This document shows positions 25,937 to 37,647 of a stretch of DNA of 64,000 bases, one piece after another (within the stretch, counting starts at the first letter, position 1; every line of letters starts with the position of its first letter). The stretch is from Pneumocystis sp. 'macacae' (taxonomy: Eukaryota; Ascomycota; Pneumocystomycetes; Pneumocystales; Pneumocystaceae). The notes beneath the pieces were generated by a model that was given only the letters and a program-made list of their open reading frames with translations, searched no databases and had not been told where the DNA came from. Where the stretch lies: NCBI GenBank assembly GCA_018127085.1, contig CM030734.1:186001-250000 (forward strand). The letters are read 5' to 3'. The position numbers were made by a program, and so were the translations under genes.

Positions 25937-27960
25937 CTAAGTGGCAGATGATATCGATAACAAAATATCAATCACAGAATCAGGTTTACCATTTTGGGAA
26001 TCAAGAACCATTTTAATAATATCAAGATCAATAGTCGGGAACATTTGGCTAAGAGTATCGAAAATTTCAAATTCTACTTGAGCATCTTTTGTTGCAGCAA
26101 GTTTAGATCCAGGATATTGGATATTTATTCTAGGAAGTACTGGTTTATTCTCATTCAAAAAAGTCTCAGATGTGATATTCCCAGATGTTTGATTAAAAAA
26201 TCTTCGTTTAGAAAAACTAGGCTGATATAATTGTCCTGTATTCTGATCTATAAATATTTTCCCTAAAGAAGAAAAAGGTTTCTGAATATTACGAAATGCA
26301 TTAGATGATTTAGATACAATATATTCTTTTGTTGGTTTTAATATAGAAGATATCAACTGAATATCTTTAATTTTTCCGTTAGTTTCTTTATTTTTTTGCT
26401 CATTCACTTCAACAATAGCATTCTCCAAATTTCTTCCACATGTAAGAAAATACAAAATTACTTAAAGTACATACTTTTCAAATTCTTCATCAGAAATCGT
26501 TAATGATGATTTATCTAAATTCTCAATAAAAGTAATAGCACCTATCTTAATAATATAAATAACAAAAACAGTAATGAAAAACTTACCAAACTAGAAAAAT
26601 AATATCCAGGCTCCCCAGAAAGCTTTTCAGGATTCCTAAATCGAGATATATATCTTTACTAGATGAATAAATGAAAATTAAAAAAAAAAACTTACTGAAT
26701 ATTTGATATTATATGTTCTGGATTAGTTCTAAGTATCACCAAAATCAAAATAGGAATAAATTTATCTGCAGATTCCTCAATTCCTGTATGTCTCAACAAA
26801 CCTAGATAATATTAAAAAAATAAAACAATATGGTGAAACACACCAAAAATAAGCTTAGAACAATTCAAAATGCATATAATCTTATCTCTTGGTGAATGAT
26901 AAACATTAACCTTTAAAAGCTCTATATAATAAATAAAGATGCATTTCACTATTAAAATGGTATACCTTGCCCAGCTAAACATAAAAATCTTTGATTTAAA
27001 TCACTATATGGAATTTCCATATGTTCTTCCTTGATCCATGCAAATATACTAATTTTTTCTCGTAAAATTCTATCTCTTTCCAAATCATCACTATGTCCAC
27101 TAATATCATCATCAAGTAAATATGTTATAGCAGGAGAAAATGTATGATCATATAATCTAGTCATAATCAACTTCTCCATTCCATCTTTTGCGTTATCAAA
27201 TTCAGCCTCCGACGCATTTATCCAGGGCTCAACAAGTAACATCTTTTGGTATATAAACTATAGATAAACTATTAGATAATTATAAGAATAAAAAAGTATA
27301 TACATCTAAAAAATCACGAATAATCCTAACTTTTTCTTTAATCGTCCAATGTCTTTGCAAAAATTCATAAATGAAACTAATATTATTAAAACTACTCAAC
27401 TAATTAAAATGAAACTACCTTTTCATATATTTTGTTATAGGAATAGCAGACTTATACCTTAACTGACCAAGAAACTTACGAAAATCAAAAGTTTGTACTA
27501 ATTTCAACTCTGGTAATTTAAATCCCGTTAACGTATTTTCAAAAGTGTTTTCTTCAGTTGTTTTTTCGAAATCTTTTTCAAACAAAAGAACCTTTTCAAT
27601 ACTATGAACCAAAGAATCTTCTATTTTCTCATCTTTTTCTGAATGCCTCATTCCATTTTCTAGATCATCGCGTGCCACTTGTATAAATTGTTTTTGCGAT
27701 GTTAGATTCAAATCTAAGTCCTTTTTCTCGTGCAAACCACTATATGGCGCATCTAGAGACTCTTCATCTACCAGCAATGAAAATGTCCCAAGAATATGTG
27801 TTTTTTCCGTCTTAATAGAGGGCCTTCGTTCTAAACATTTCTGATGTTTAGATAGATTGTATTGATGAAAACCATTCAAAAATATCTCCTGATCAGATAA
27901 AGAGATCCTATCATTCTCTTTCTTATTGTTTGGTATACGTCTTATCTCTTTCATCACCAT
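25937..27960 (-). CDS. VPS9: Vps9-type Rab5 guanine nucleotide exchange factor with CUE domain
   Basis: ATG at 27960 (in-frame MVMKEIRR). A disordered charged N-terminus of about 180 residues precedes a helical region. The VPS9 domain follows, assembled over several short exons: LIMTRLYDHTFSPAI, RDKIICILNCSKLIFG, ESADKFIPILILVILRTNPEHIISNIQYISRF and YYFSSLGAITFIENLD. The last exon ends with a CUE ubiquitin-binding domain (LSQMFPTIDLDIIKMVLDSQNGKPDSVIDILLS), with the diagnostic MFP. The domain order equals yeast Vps9, which activates Vps21/Rab5 at endosomes. About seven introns; stop TAA-type at 25937-25939. Confidence 0.9.
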
Positions 27961-28179
27961 GATAACACATTTTTTTCTATAACACTTTTATCAAAATTTT
28001 TATCATTTTCTGCCGTCTCAAGCTTATTAAAAAGCGAACTTCAAAAATATTTAAATATTTAATGGATCAATCAGTTTTTTTCTAAAAACACATTTTTTGT
28101 GTTATTTCTGCATATAAAATGTTTTTAAGGCACTAAATAGTGACTAGCAAGTTTTACCAGTACAAAAAAAAATTTTTTA

Positions 28180-28949
28180 ATGAAATCTATATTTCAACAA
28201 AAGAAAGCAGATATTCTACGTAAGTTTAATACAAGAAATCTAGATGCATCACCAAAAGGATCACCAGATGAAGCTATACTTGATCTTTTGAATCTTATAA
28301 ATAGCCATACAGAACTCGTTACAACGAGCTCTTGTTCGGGTAGGATCTCTATATATGTTGAAAGTGAAATAGTACATAATATTGGAGGAAAAGGTATAGG
28401 AGGGAAATGGTTAATGGTTAAACATGAACCGTGGAACATGCGGGCTGAAAACTCGACAATTTTAAGGGAGCTTTTTGGAAAATATCCTCTAAGAACAATC
28501 GATTCAAAAAGTTCAGAAAAAGGACGATTAATTCATTTCAAATTTGAACCTATGGTACAAGCTCTTTTTCCGTATTTTTTTCTTTAATTAATTTAAAGAT
28601 TTTGCATATTTTAGCAGAAACAATATCAACTGCACGTGTTTTTCTAACTAATGCACTTTCTTGTAATTTTAGAGAATCAGGACTTATATTATCAAAAAAA
28701 AATATTGTAATAGCAGTGAGATCTTCCATAGGATTTAGTTGTCCTATAGGTTATCTTAAGAAAGAACAAGATATTGAATTTATTCAATTATTAGTGAGTG
28801 AATCATATCTTTATTTATTAATAGATATGGCAAACAAAAGATTTAGAGAAAATAAGAGAAGGAAAGACATGCTATATGAAAAGATATCATCTTGGATTAT
28901 GGATAAATCTAAAATAGATGTAAAAAACAATAGTGAATCCTTAATATAA
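28180..28949 (+). CDS. TYW3: tRNA wybutosine-synthesising protein 3 (TYW3 family)
   Basis: ATG at 28180 (MKSIFQQKKADILRKF). Family text: SPKGSPDEAILDLLNLIN, ELVTTSSCSGRISIYVE, GGKGIGGKWLMVKHEPWN, and across one intron FKFEPM-ILHILAETISTARVFLTNALSCNFRESGL, then AVRSSIGFSCPI. TYW3 is the SAM-dependent N4-methyltransferase step in making wybutosine next to the anticodon of tRNA-Phe. The single intron (about 28553-28597) is set by conserved residues on both sides. The stop is TAA at 28947-28949. It is divergent from VPS9 across about 220 bases. Confidence 0.92.
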
Positions 28950-29377
28950 TAATATGAAATCAAAAATAATCAAAGATAGCAATTAAAAATGCTATCATTA
29001 TATTTATTGTTTAGTACTTAAGCCAAAATAAAGCACAGAAACTTATACTATTTATAAACTATTTATAAAATTTACAACACATTTACAAAAAGTATTATCA
29101 CGAAATCAAATATAAAGTAGTTGATATTTTTATAATAAAATTATTCATCTGAATACCATATTATATTACTCAAATGTTATTATTAAAAGGCTTAGTTGTC
29201 ATCTAATAAACATTTTTTCATAGTATCTTTTAGAAGACAAAATCAAAAATGGGTTTAGTATATAAATATAAAAATAAAGATTAATCTTTATTTTTGACAT
29301 TATATTAATTAGTAAAGCTTAAAGAAATAATTATTTATTTATATATAAGACTATTTGGTAATATATTTTTGTTATTA
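28950..29377. other. AT-rich convergent intergenic region
   Basis: Between the TYW3 and ASNSD1-like gene 3' ends. No feature seen. Confidence 0.45.
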
Positions 29378-31351
29378 TTAGTAGTTTTTTTCCAATTTAT
29401 CATAACCATTAACTTTTTTAGAATTATTTACTTCCATTTTTGCACTTCTACTTCCAAATTGAATAGCTCTCTTTTTTTCTTTACTTGCATATATTAAACC
29501 AAGTTTTTGACAGAGCCTCCTTAACAAAAGTTTGTCTCCATTTTGTATACTAAAATCCATTTTTCCTCGTACAGGTAATTTACACAGAAATTTCACAACA
29601 TTTTCATCAAGATATGGGTATCTTATTTCCTTTCCATGATGCGATACAATCCTATCATCTCTACCTAAATTACGATATGATAATCTTGAAATATTGCAAG
29701 AAAGCTAATTCCATAAAAATACAATTTACAAATAATTTTTATATTCACCTCATCAATTACTTCAGACCATCCTCCATTTTTATATCTTTTTAAGTGTTGT
29801 AAATATCCTCTAAAATATTGAGCGCAATTTAACAAACATTTTAATATATACCCCAATTGTTCATCTGCTCCTAAACTAAAAAATAAATTTAAATTTAAAA
29901 CAATATTTAATAAACTTTCCCACTGATTAAGACTTTAGAAGAAGAATTATACTTTATTAAAGAATTATCCAAACATTTTAATAATCCATGTCCTCGTGCA
30001 GCAAAATAAAAAGCGGTTGAAATACTCTTATGAAAATTAGAAACATTAGAATAAAAAGACTCACCAAATCCATAAAAGTATTGTTAGGATACATTAATTT
30101 CACTATCGTTGATTCATAGCAATTTCTTTCAGAATATGAAACATTAATCTAAAAAATTAAACCGAAATATTTAAAACCTAAAAATACCTGGACAAATCTC
30201 CATGGTCTTTCATTCTTAGTTATTTCACATAATTCCTTATATGCATTCAAGCCCGTTATTCTGTCCGGGCAATCATAAATTCCATTAAGATTTAAATTTT
30301 TGGAACCTTTTTTTTGTGCGGAGAGAACATGAGGATATTCAAAAGCTACATTCAATAGATCCACAGGCTCATCTACAGGCAATATTTCATGAATTATTCT
30401 TGCCAAAACAGATGAATCAAGTCCACCAGAATAAAGTATAGCTAAACGAGGCTGATTTACAGATTCGAAAGGTATAGACATTGTTCTAACATACAACGCT
30501 TGTTTCAAAACATAATAAAATTCGTCCACATAAGTGTTCAATCTTTCAGATTCAACAGGCTCAAGTGATGTGTTCATTAAAGGATAAGGATAGTTCTAAT
30601 AGTAATGAGCAATAATAAAAAACTATTTTTAAAAATAAACCAAATACAAACCCTTTGGGTAACAGAAATCATAAATATAAGGGATTTTCTTTTCTTCAAA
30701 CTTTATTTGTTAAACATATTTCTAAAGGATGAATATAATCTAAACCTTATTTTTTAAATCTTGACTCAGATCAATACAATAAAGAGCATTTGCAGGAACT
30801 TCTTCCCATAATAGACCTCCATTAGAGACGCTGGATAACATGAAACAAAAAGAATCATCTGTTTCAGAACAAACATACTTCAAAAGCGACCTTCTTCCAA
30901 GACAATCTCTTCCATACCATAATTTCTCTTTTTTTTTCTTTAAACGTCAATAGACACATAACCAAAATAAAAATAATACACTAAAGTAAATAAATGAATA
31001 AGGACCATGAATATTACAAAAAGCCCCAAGAATATCCTCTGAAAATTTTGAAAATGCTTTCATTACTTGTATAGCATCATTATCAAAAAATGTCATTTCT
31101 AACCCACCCCAAACTTCGCCATTCCAACAAAGAATATCACCATAATCATTCCTAATAGGTTGAAGTACAGTTCTTTTATTTCCTCGTAAATTCAACACAG
31201 AACAATGTATTTCTAACTTAATATTTTTCAATTCAATTTCAACTGTTCTAGAACCATCTGGACCACGAAAATTCACTAGATCAATAATCTCTCTATAATC
31301 ATCCTTATTTTTCGATTGAACATGCGAAATTCTTAAGAAAATACCACACAT
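29378..31351 (-). CDS. Asparagine synthetase domain-containing protein 1 (ASNSD1) family
   Basis: ATG at 31351 gives MCGIFLRIS, with Cys2 placed as the N-terminal nucleophile of a class II glutamine amidotransferase. NFRGPDGSR and ILCWNGEVWGG follow. A later exon carries the ATP pyrophosphatase loop LAILYSGGLDSSVLARI. The final exon has KKRAIQFGSRSAKMEV, shared by ASNSD1 proteins and B-type asparagine synthetases. The long N-terminal divergence fits ASNSD1 better than true Asn synthetase. Enzymatic activity for ASNSD1 proteins is not established. Six or seven introns are inferred; the stop is at 29378-29380. Confidence 0.85.
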
Positions 31352-31732
31352 CTAAATTATTTTATTTATTTCATTATATGTTAAATAAATTTCGATATTC
31401 AAATCTAATAATTAACAATTTTTCACAATAAATAATATGAATTAAGTATTGAAAAAACTTATTTCTTTTCTAACTCTTTTTTCATTAATTTATATATTTA
31501 TTCAAAATTCAAATATTTTGATAAAAATAAAGTATATTAACAATTTAAAGAGTGAATACAGTGGAACTCAATAAATTATATGGAAATGAAGAAAATATAA
31601 TCAAAAAAATATATATCCTTTGAATCACTAGAAAGAAAAGAAGACTAAGAATAAATTTTCGACTATTACTTAGGAAACTATCAATTAAAAGGACAATTTA
31701 CATTCATAATATGAAAAGAATACTCGAAAAAT
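31352..31732. promoter_or_regulatory. Divergent promoter region, ASNSD1-like gene / LIM gene
   Basis: 381 AT-rich bases between divergent starts. An upstream ATG at 31711 opens only a short frame (MKRILEKYGPV, then stop) that overlaps the LIM gene start. Confidence 0.35.
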
Positions 31733-32663
31733 ATGGACCTGTCTAAAGAAAATCCGAACTTAAAATCCAAGAAATTACCATTAGGCAAACCGTTGCCTAT
31801 CCCAAATATCAGTATTAATCAAAAAAACCAAAATGTGTATATTATTGTAATTTTTCAAATAACCATACTTATTGTTAAAGAAGCAAATAACTATACCTCC
31901 CCGACCTTTTCCTAAAAGTCATAAAATAAACCCGGACTTTCAATGTGAGACATGTCATAAAGACTTGGGATGTGGGAAAGTAATATCAGTGGCAAAAAAG
32001 AAATATCATTTAAATTGCTTTTTTTGTGTACATTGCATGACAAACTTAGAACATGTTGCATTTTATGAACATGAAAATAAACTATACTGTCATTTAGACT
32101 ACCACGAACTTTTTAGCCCAAGGTTAGTCTAGAACATTAAAATTTAAAAAAATGTATAATAATATATTTAGATGCAAATCATGTGGGACTTGTATTGAAG
32201 ATGTAAGTTTTATTTAATCCCTATTATTTAATAATATTTTAGCAAGCAATATTTGCTCTTGAGAACTACTATCACCCACTCCACTTTTTCTGTGCAGGGT
32301 GTGGCGAAGTATACTTTCTTAATCTAGGATAATTAAATACTTAGAGTTTAAGCCTTTCAGTACAAACACACCTTTTATAGAAAAAGACAAATATGCATGG
32401 TGTCAGCGATGCTTTGAAAATAAATATTGTTCGAAATGCGAAAGGTGCAAAAAACCAATTACTGATGACCTCGTATCTGCAATGGACCTAGAATGGCATT
32501 CAAAATGCTTTGTATGTTCTGTAAGTGATGCAGTATATTCAATTCACTGTATAACTTAATATCCGAGATTTGCAATTCAGAATTCAAAGACGGATTTTAT
32601 ATTTATAATGAAAACCTTAGTTGCCAGTCATGCTACTCATATATTATTAAAGAACACAGGTAA
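31733..32663 (+). CDS. PXL1: Three-LIM-domain protein, paxillin-like (Pxl1 type)
   Basis: ATG at 31733. A short Pro/Lys-rich N-terminus leads to LIM1 (CETCHKDLG ... HLNCFFCVHC ... LYCHLDY), LIM2 (CKSCGTCIE ... HPLHFFCAGCG ... WCQRCF) and LIM3 (CERCKKPI ... HSKCFVCSICN ... CQSCY). All zinc ligands of the three domains can be placed once about five introns are removed. Fungal paxillin-like Pxl1 proteins act at the cytokinetic ring and polarised growth sites. The protein is much shorter than S. pombe Pxl1 because the long N-terminal region is nearly missing, so another LIM-only role is possible. The reading frame ends at AGG TAA (32661-32663), where the GTAAAC could also be a donor. Confidence 0.75.
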
Positions 32664-32822
32664 ACTGTATACCATTATGAAATATGTCTTTATTTATATG
32701 GTAAGATAAAAGGGAAATAGTTTTAAATCTCATGATTATGATGGTTCCAGTATATAAATAGAATACAATACCATCTTTGATTGACTTGATACTTTTCTGA
32801 CTTGATATACATCTATGGGAAA

Positions 32823-33433
32823 TCAACTTGTTTTTTTATATTTCTTTTTTTGCCCGGAATCAGTAAAAGATTCATATTCACCATGTTTCCTTTTCTTTTT
32901 CTTCAAATGATGCTTGGTATCATCGATAGACGCAGTACTTTCACACTCTTTATCAGCACAAAGCTCACCTTTTTCGAAGATTCCGTTTTCGAAAATATTA
33001 GAATCATACTAGGACCCTTTAGAACCTGACAAGGACAGTCAAAGCTAACATTACATTCGAAATAGGCTCCGGTTGAAACTTAAACGCCGCTTCAAGTATT
33101 TCTGGATCTAGATCCTCAATAAGCTTATTCATCTTGTTTTCCTGCGGCTTCAAAATCAAATCTCTGATAATCCTATCCTTAATAATAACATTTTCTCCTA
33201 TCCAGCACACCTCTTCAGCACTTTTTTCGAAACATCAAAACATCCTTGCCTGGAAGATGTTGAATATGACCTTTATACGACTGTCGCATCTTTTTTTTGT
33301 TTCCAAACTCGTCTACTCGTGCTACCCGTTTTGCTAACTCGTCCAAACCATAGAGAGACTGTAAATCTTCTGTGACGGATGGCACTGTTTGGGAATAACT
33401 TGAATGATTGACAAAATAAAATTCCTCTGCCAT
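32823..33433 (-). CDS. MED19: Mediator subunit Med19/Rox3, with apparent frameshift
   Basis: ATG at 33433. The conserved core LYGLDELAKRVARVDEFGNKKKMRQSYKGHIQHLPGK is diagnostic of fungal Med19. After MFRKK the frame closes, but the next frame continues with AEEVCWIGENVIIKDRIIRDL. The switch lies at a run of six T (six A on the coding strand) at 33222-33227, and no intron of normal size fits. Downstream an intron of 46 nt joins EPISN to YDSNIFENGIF, leading to a Lys-rich tail (HHLKKKKRKHGEYES) and TGA at 32823-32825. Med19 links the Mediator head/middle to activators. One miscalled base in the homopolymer is the simplest explanation. Confidence 0.8.
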
Positions 33434-33619
33434 TTCTTTAAACGTTTAGTTTATTTTTTGCCGAAAAAAATAGAAATACAAATGCTCAAACTATCTACCT
33501 AATAGTGTATATACATATGTATAATTTAGATAAAATGCCTGCTCGAATTTCGCCTTAAACAATTAAATTCTTAAATGCTCGATTTTTCTATCGTCCCTAG
33601 TCGAGAACTCCGACAATAA

Positions 33620-34677
33620 ATGAATCTGTCTGTGGAATCAGCCGAGTTAGAAAAACAAAATGAATCAATTACGCCAACAGCGTCGGATAAACCGATTCCA
33701 CGTATACCATCAACCACACGGGCAACAGGGTTGCATGCAATTCTTGTTAATCCTCGACAAAAAAAGAATCCAGTATTGGTATGATTTTTTGTATTTTCCC
33801 CCAAAATTCTGAGATTTTAAACAGGAACATATCCGCAATGTGCCATGGGTAAGACCATAATGTGCATTCTTAACGCCAACAACATAGGAATATGGCGACA
33901 GTCCTGCAGACTATGTGCTAGGTGCAGGAACATGTGCACTCTTCCTAAGGTGAATGTTTGACTATGTTTTGCACTACTGACAAGACAGCCTGCGATACCA
34001 TTTGTTATATCCGGGATACATTTATCATCGCCTGCAAAATTTAGGCAAAGGATATAGGCTGCGTATCCTTCTCATTCTAGTTGATTATGTAAAGCATGAT
34101 TTTATACACATGTATTAAACTTACTGCTAATCACTGATTAGGACTGCCATGAAACTCCTCTTCGTGAACTTACTAAAACGTGCATCATTAACGATGCAAC
34201 ACTTATACTTACATGGAGGTTGTCTGACATTTTCAACACAAAATATTCTTTAATTATGTCTAATCCTCTATAGTTTTGCAGAAGCAGGGCGTTATTTGGA
34301 AACGTACAAGTCACTTGAGCATGCGTCATTTAATATCATACAAGGCCGAACTTCGGAAGATTACTATAGCAAACTTGTAGAGTGTTTTACCAGTATACGT
34401 CATATCACTAAAGACGATACATACGCCATGCTTAGTAATTTCCGGAGCATCAGAAAAGCAGTGAATGCCGAAAAGGAAAAAATTCTAATGGTTAGTGGTT
34501 GGGGTGAACAGAAAGTACATTTCCAAAGACACATACCTGTTTTAAAATAAAAATAACAATTAGGCCAATCTGTTCAAAAAGACCGTAACACAGCCGTTTA
34601 TTGTAAAGGATTCAGAGAAAGATTCGGAGAAAGATTCGGAGAAAGATTCGGAGAAAGATTTGGAAAAAAAACAATAA
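33620..34677 (+). CDS. SWI10: ERCC1/Rad10/Swi10 subunit of the structure-specific DNA repair nuclease
   Basis: ATG at 33620. Conserved blocks over about six exons: [99 protein letters not shown]. The helix-hairpin-helix tandem ([25 protein letters not shown]) is complete once an intron at about 34517-34563 is removed. With XPF/Rad16 it cuts 5' of lesions in nucleotide excision repair and trims tails in single-strand annealing. The C-terminus is an acidic/basic tandem repeat (KDSE units) before TAA at 34675-34677. It is divergent from MED19 with a gap of about 190 bases. Confidence 0.93.
34609..34668 (+). repeat. 12-bp tandem repeat, five copies, encoding (D/K-S-E-K) units
   Basis: Five consecutive 12-base units of GATTCGGAGAAA, the first and last with single changes. 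In frame they encode repeated Asp-Ser-Glu-Lys at the very end of the ERCC1 homologue. Near-identity of the middle copies suggests recent slippage and length polymorphism. Confidence 0.95.
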
Positions 34678-34729
34678 TTCAATATGATATCGTTAAATAT
34701 ATAAGCCATCATTGAGTTAATGATCCAGA

Positions 34730-36728
34730 TTACGGTTCCCTCTTCCGTACTTTTCTTTCTCGTCTTTTTCGAGATATAATGTATGAAAGACGTCTCCTTT
34801 TTTTATCTTCTTCGTTCAGGTCAGGATTTTCATCTCTCTTTCTCTTTTTTTCCATTCTTTGTATAACTTTATCCTCGATTTCCAACTGAATCCTTTTTCT
34901 GTTTTTATTCTCTCGTTCTTTACGTCTATTAACAACATTGATATTCTTTTCACATTAGAAAACATATAATACATAATATAAAGAACATATATATGTATAC
35001 CTCGAGGGCAAACTCTACAATCAAACGCTTTCTCCCATTCTCATTATTTTTCGAACCGATTTTCCGCCCATTAAGCCAACGAAGTCCCATCAAAGCCCAT
35101 CTATGTCCAACGTACTCGATAAAACCGCATCCACGGGTCCGACCATTCTTTTCTTGAAGAATTTTGGCTTGGCGAACGATTCCTTTTTTCCCTTTCTTAG
35201 GATTGCCATCTCGAAGTTTCTCTTCTCGGGTTAGTGGAGCTCGTTTGTTTTCTTTTACTTCTTTAGCAAAACCTACACACGCTTTTCTTGCTAGAGCTTT
35301 TAGATCTTTGTCAGAAACATCCGTAGGGATATTTCTGACGGCCAATCTTGTAAGAGATATATACAATGATGAGTTTTTTTCCAATAGTTTTTTCCTCTGA
35401 ATTAAACTTTGGTTCCTCATATCACGTTCCGTTTCATTCAACAAGTGAAACAAAGAGGACTCTGGGTCTATATAGCCCTCATTCAGCAAAAATATATTTC
35501 TTTTGTCAGAATTCTTCCCAAGCATATGTCTTCTTTCCTTCCTATTATTGTCTTCGATCGCAGATATATCCTCTTTATTTAGAGCAGGGAAAACAGATAT
35601 CAGATAGCCATCCAAGACAAACTTTTCGACGTTATCGTCCACCATTCGATTTTGAAGCACGCTTGATTTCTTGTTCACCGATAAATGAGAATGTTGTGTC
35701 AAACCTCGGTAAACATTCAAACAGTTTTCCATGTCGGCTTTATGATGAAAACAAACAAAAGCCGTTCCTTTAGACTTTCCCGTAGATGCATCTATAACGA
35801 CGCGTGCATATTTTACCCGACCGAATTGACAAAAATGGGAAAACAAGATGTTATCTGTCGTCTGAAACGAAAGATTTCTCACAAACAAGGTCTTCTCATT
35901 GCTGTTGTCGTATGAAGTAGTTTGAGATTTCCAGTTTTCCTTGATTAAAGAATCTTTTGGGGAATCTTTTTGGGAATCCAATTCATTACTAGGACTAGCA
36001 GATTTCATGGACTCCATGGACTCGATAGATTCCGTATCAGTCATAACGTCCTTGCTTTTGGAAGAAGACAACAATGCTCTGCCGTCTGCGTCCATGTCTT
36101 GAACATGTTTTTTTTCCCTTTCCAAAAAATCCTTCCATTCAGTTTGACTTAAAGCCCAATCAACGGCAACATGTCGACCATCCCATTCAACCCCATTTAT
36201 ATGCTTCATCGCTTCTTCGGCAGCCGACATCTTTTTCATCTGAACGAATGCAAAACCACTCATTTTCCCTCCCTTTTTCCTTGGAACGATCACGTTCACC
36301 ACTTTCCCATATTTACCAAATTCGAGGAAAAATGCATGATCTTTCTTCCTAACCGACCAAGGAAGATTCCTTATAATCAAAAAAGGCCTCAAACGCACCT
36401 TTTTCAACTTGTCCGTTTCCATGTCTTCTTCCAACGCCTTCTTATCGCTACGATGTCTAGGCTTGGCAAACTCTGCTTTTAAAAAATGCCCGCCCAATGC
36501 CCGCTTTTTTACCTCCCTTATCGCATTCTCCGCATCACTGTGTGTCAAAAAACTCACAAACCCATATCCTTTGGATTTTTTCGTCTCAGGATCCGTCACA
36601 ATCATAGCATGTTTAACACGCCCTATTTCCGCGAAAAAAGACGCAAAAGACGACGAAGAAACATCCACAGGAACCCCTCTTACAAATAAAGATGTATTGC
36701 GTGCATTTCCATCCTTGTCCTGTGCCAT
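34730..36728 (-). CDS. NOP4: Nucleolar RRM protein Nop4/RBM28
   Basis: ATG at 36728 (MAQDKDGNARNTSLFVRG). Four RRMs can be followed: SLFVRGVPVDV ... GYGFVSF; FLIIRNLPWSV ... SGFAFVQM; TLFVRNLSFQT ... GTAFVCF; and LAVRNIPTDV ... GCGFIEYV. The C-terminus is basic (RRKEREN ... KRRRLSYIISRKRRERKVRKREP) after one intron near 34957-35001. The stop is TAA at 34730-34732. Nop4/RBM28 associates with early 60S precursors. The first exon of nearly 600 codons is intronless and its codon use is clearly G+C-richer than genes left of it, being the left flank of the GC island. It converges with the ERCC1 homologue at 52 bases. Confidence 0.95.
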
Positions 36729-37039
36729 TTGCACGCCCTGCAACACCCACTCTGTTCGGACAAGCAAGATCCCTTTTCTCCCTCAAAAATCACCCAAAAA
36801 ACCCGCGTTTTTTCCTACAACCTCTTCACACCCACACAAAACTCTCCTGCTTCAAAAACACATGAACCTCATCCCCTTTCCCTACCAATCTACACTTCTC
36901 TTCTTCTACTCATACACTGACGTTCCTTCTCGACGACATACGTTCACTCTCGATATATATATAATTCATTAAAATATACCAATATACCTTTTTCACATAT
37001 CTATAAAGCCTCTCTGTATATTTGAGGTAATTTGCACAC
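36729..37039. promoter_or_regulatory. Divergent promoter region, NOP4 / DAP1
   Basis: 311 bases between divergent starts, C-rich on the plus strand near NOP4. CCCTGCAACACCC-like patches are present but no clear CCCTAA box. Confidence 0.4.
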
Positions 37040-37580
37040 ATGTCGGTCTTTTTCTTACTTTTCAGCCTATGTCTGCAACACACCTTTCCGTTTCACCCTG
37101 TAATAATCCACTATGATACCCATGTATATATACATATATACCTTCTCTAACACCATAAGATCAGCCGGCGCCTCCACGAGATGACCCTATTTCACCCGAC
37201 TATCTTTCTCAGTGCAATGGAACCGATGCCACAATGCCTATCTATGTAGCGATCAAAGGCATCGTTTTCGACGTAACACGTAAATCTGCGCTTTATGGTA
37301 TGGCTGATGACTGACGGCACACGAAGAAACTAAACATATGCACAGGTCCCGGCGGAAGTTATCATGTGTTTGCGGGCAAAGACGCGTCCAAAGCGTTTGG
37401 CAAGAGCAGTCTTAAGGAGGAAGACGCAGTGGCAGACTATTCGGACCTGAACGAATCCGAGCTGCGCATCCTCGACGACTGGGTCGCCTTTTTCTCAAAG
37501 GTATGTTGCCAAGTACACATGCATTTGGCCAATGGAAGCAGAAATACGACATTATAGGAAAGGTCTCTCATGAAAAGTAA
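37040..37580 (+). CDS. DAP1: Dap1/PGRMC-type membrane-associated progesterone receptor-like haem protein
   Basis: The best start is ATG at 37040 giving a hydrophobic N-terminus (MSVFFLLFSLCLQHTFPFHP), then an intron ending TCAG before CCGGCGCCTCCA. The cytochrome-b5-like fold reads IYVAIKGIVFDVT, YGPGGSYHVFAGKDASKAFGKSSL and LRILDDWVAFF, then KYDIIGKVSHEK after an intron, stopping at TAA 37578-37580. Tyr replaces the His ligands of cytochrome b5, as in MAPR proteins. Dap1 supports sterol-pathway cytochrome P450 enzymes. At about 118 residues it is shorter than yeast Dap1 (152). Convergent with ERB1, 67 bases apart. Confidence 0.85.
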
Positions 37581-37647
37581 CACTGTGTAACACTGTACAA
37601 CATACTATAATACACGAGTGGTCCAAAGCATCCAGACCATATCCAAA

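Noticed and set aside
31711..31746. Upstream ATG as LIM gene start
   Set aside because: The frame closes after eleven codons; it might act as an upstream ORF but not as the start.
36409..36972. Plus-strand open frame of 187 codons
   Set aside because: It mirrors the NOP4 first exon on the other strand and has no family resemblance.
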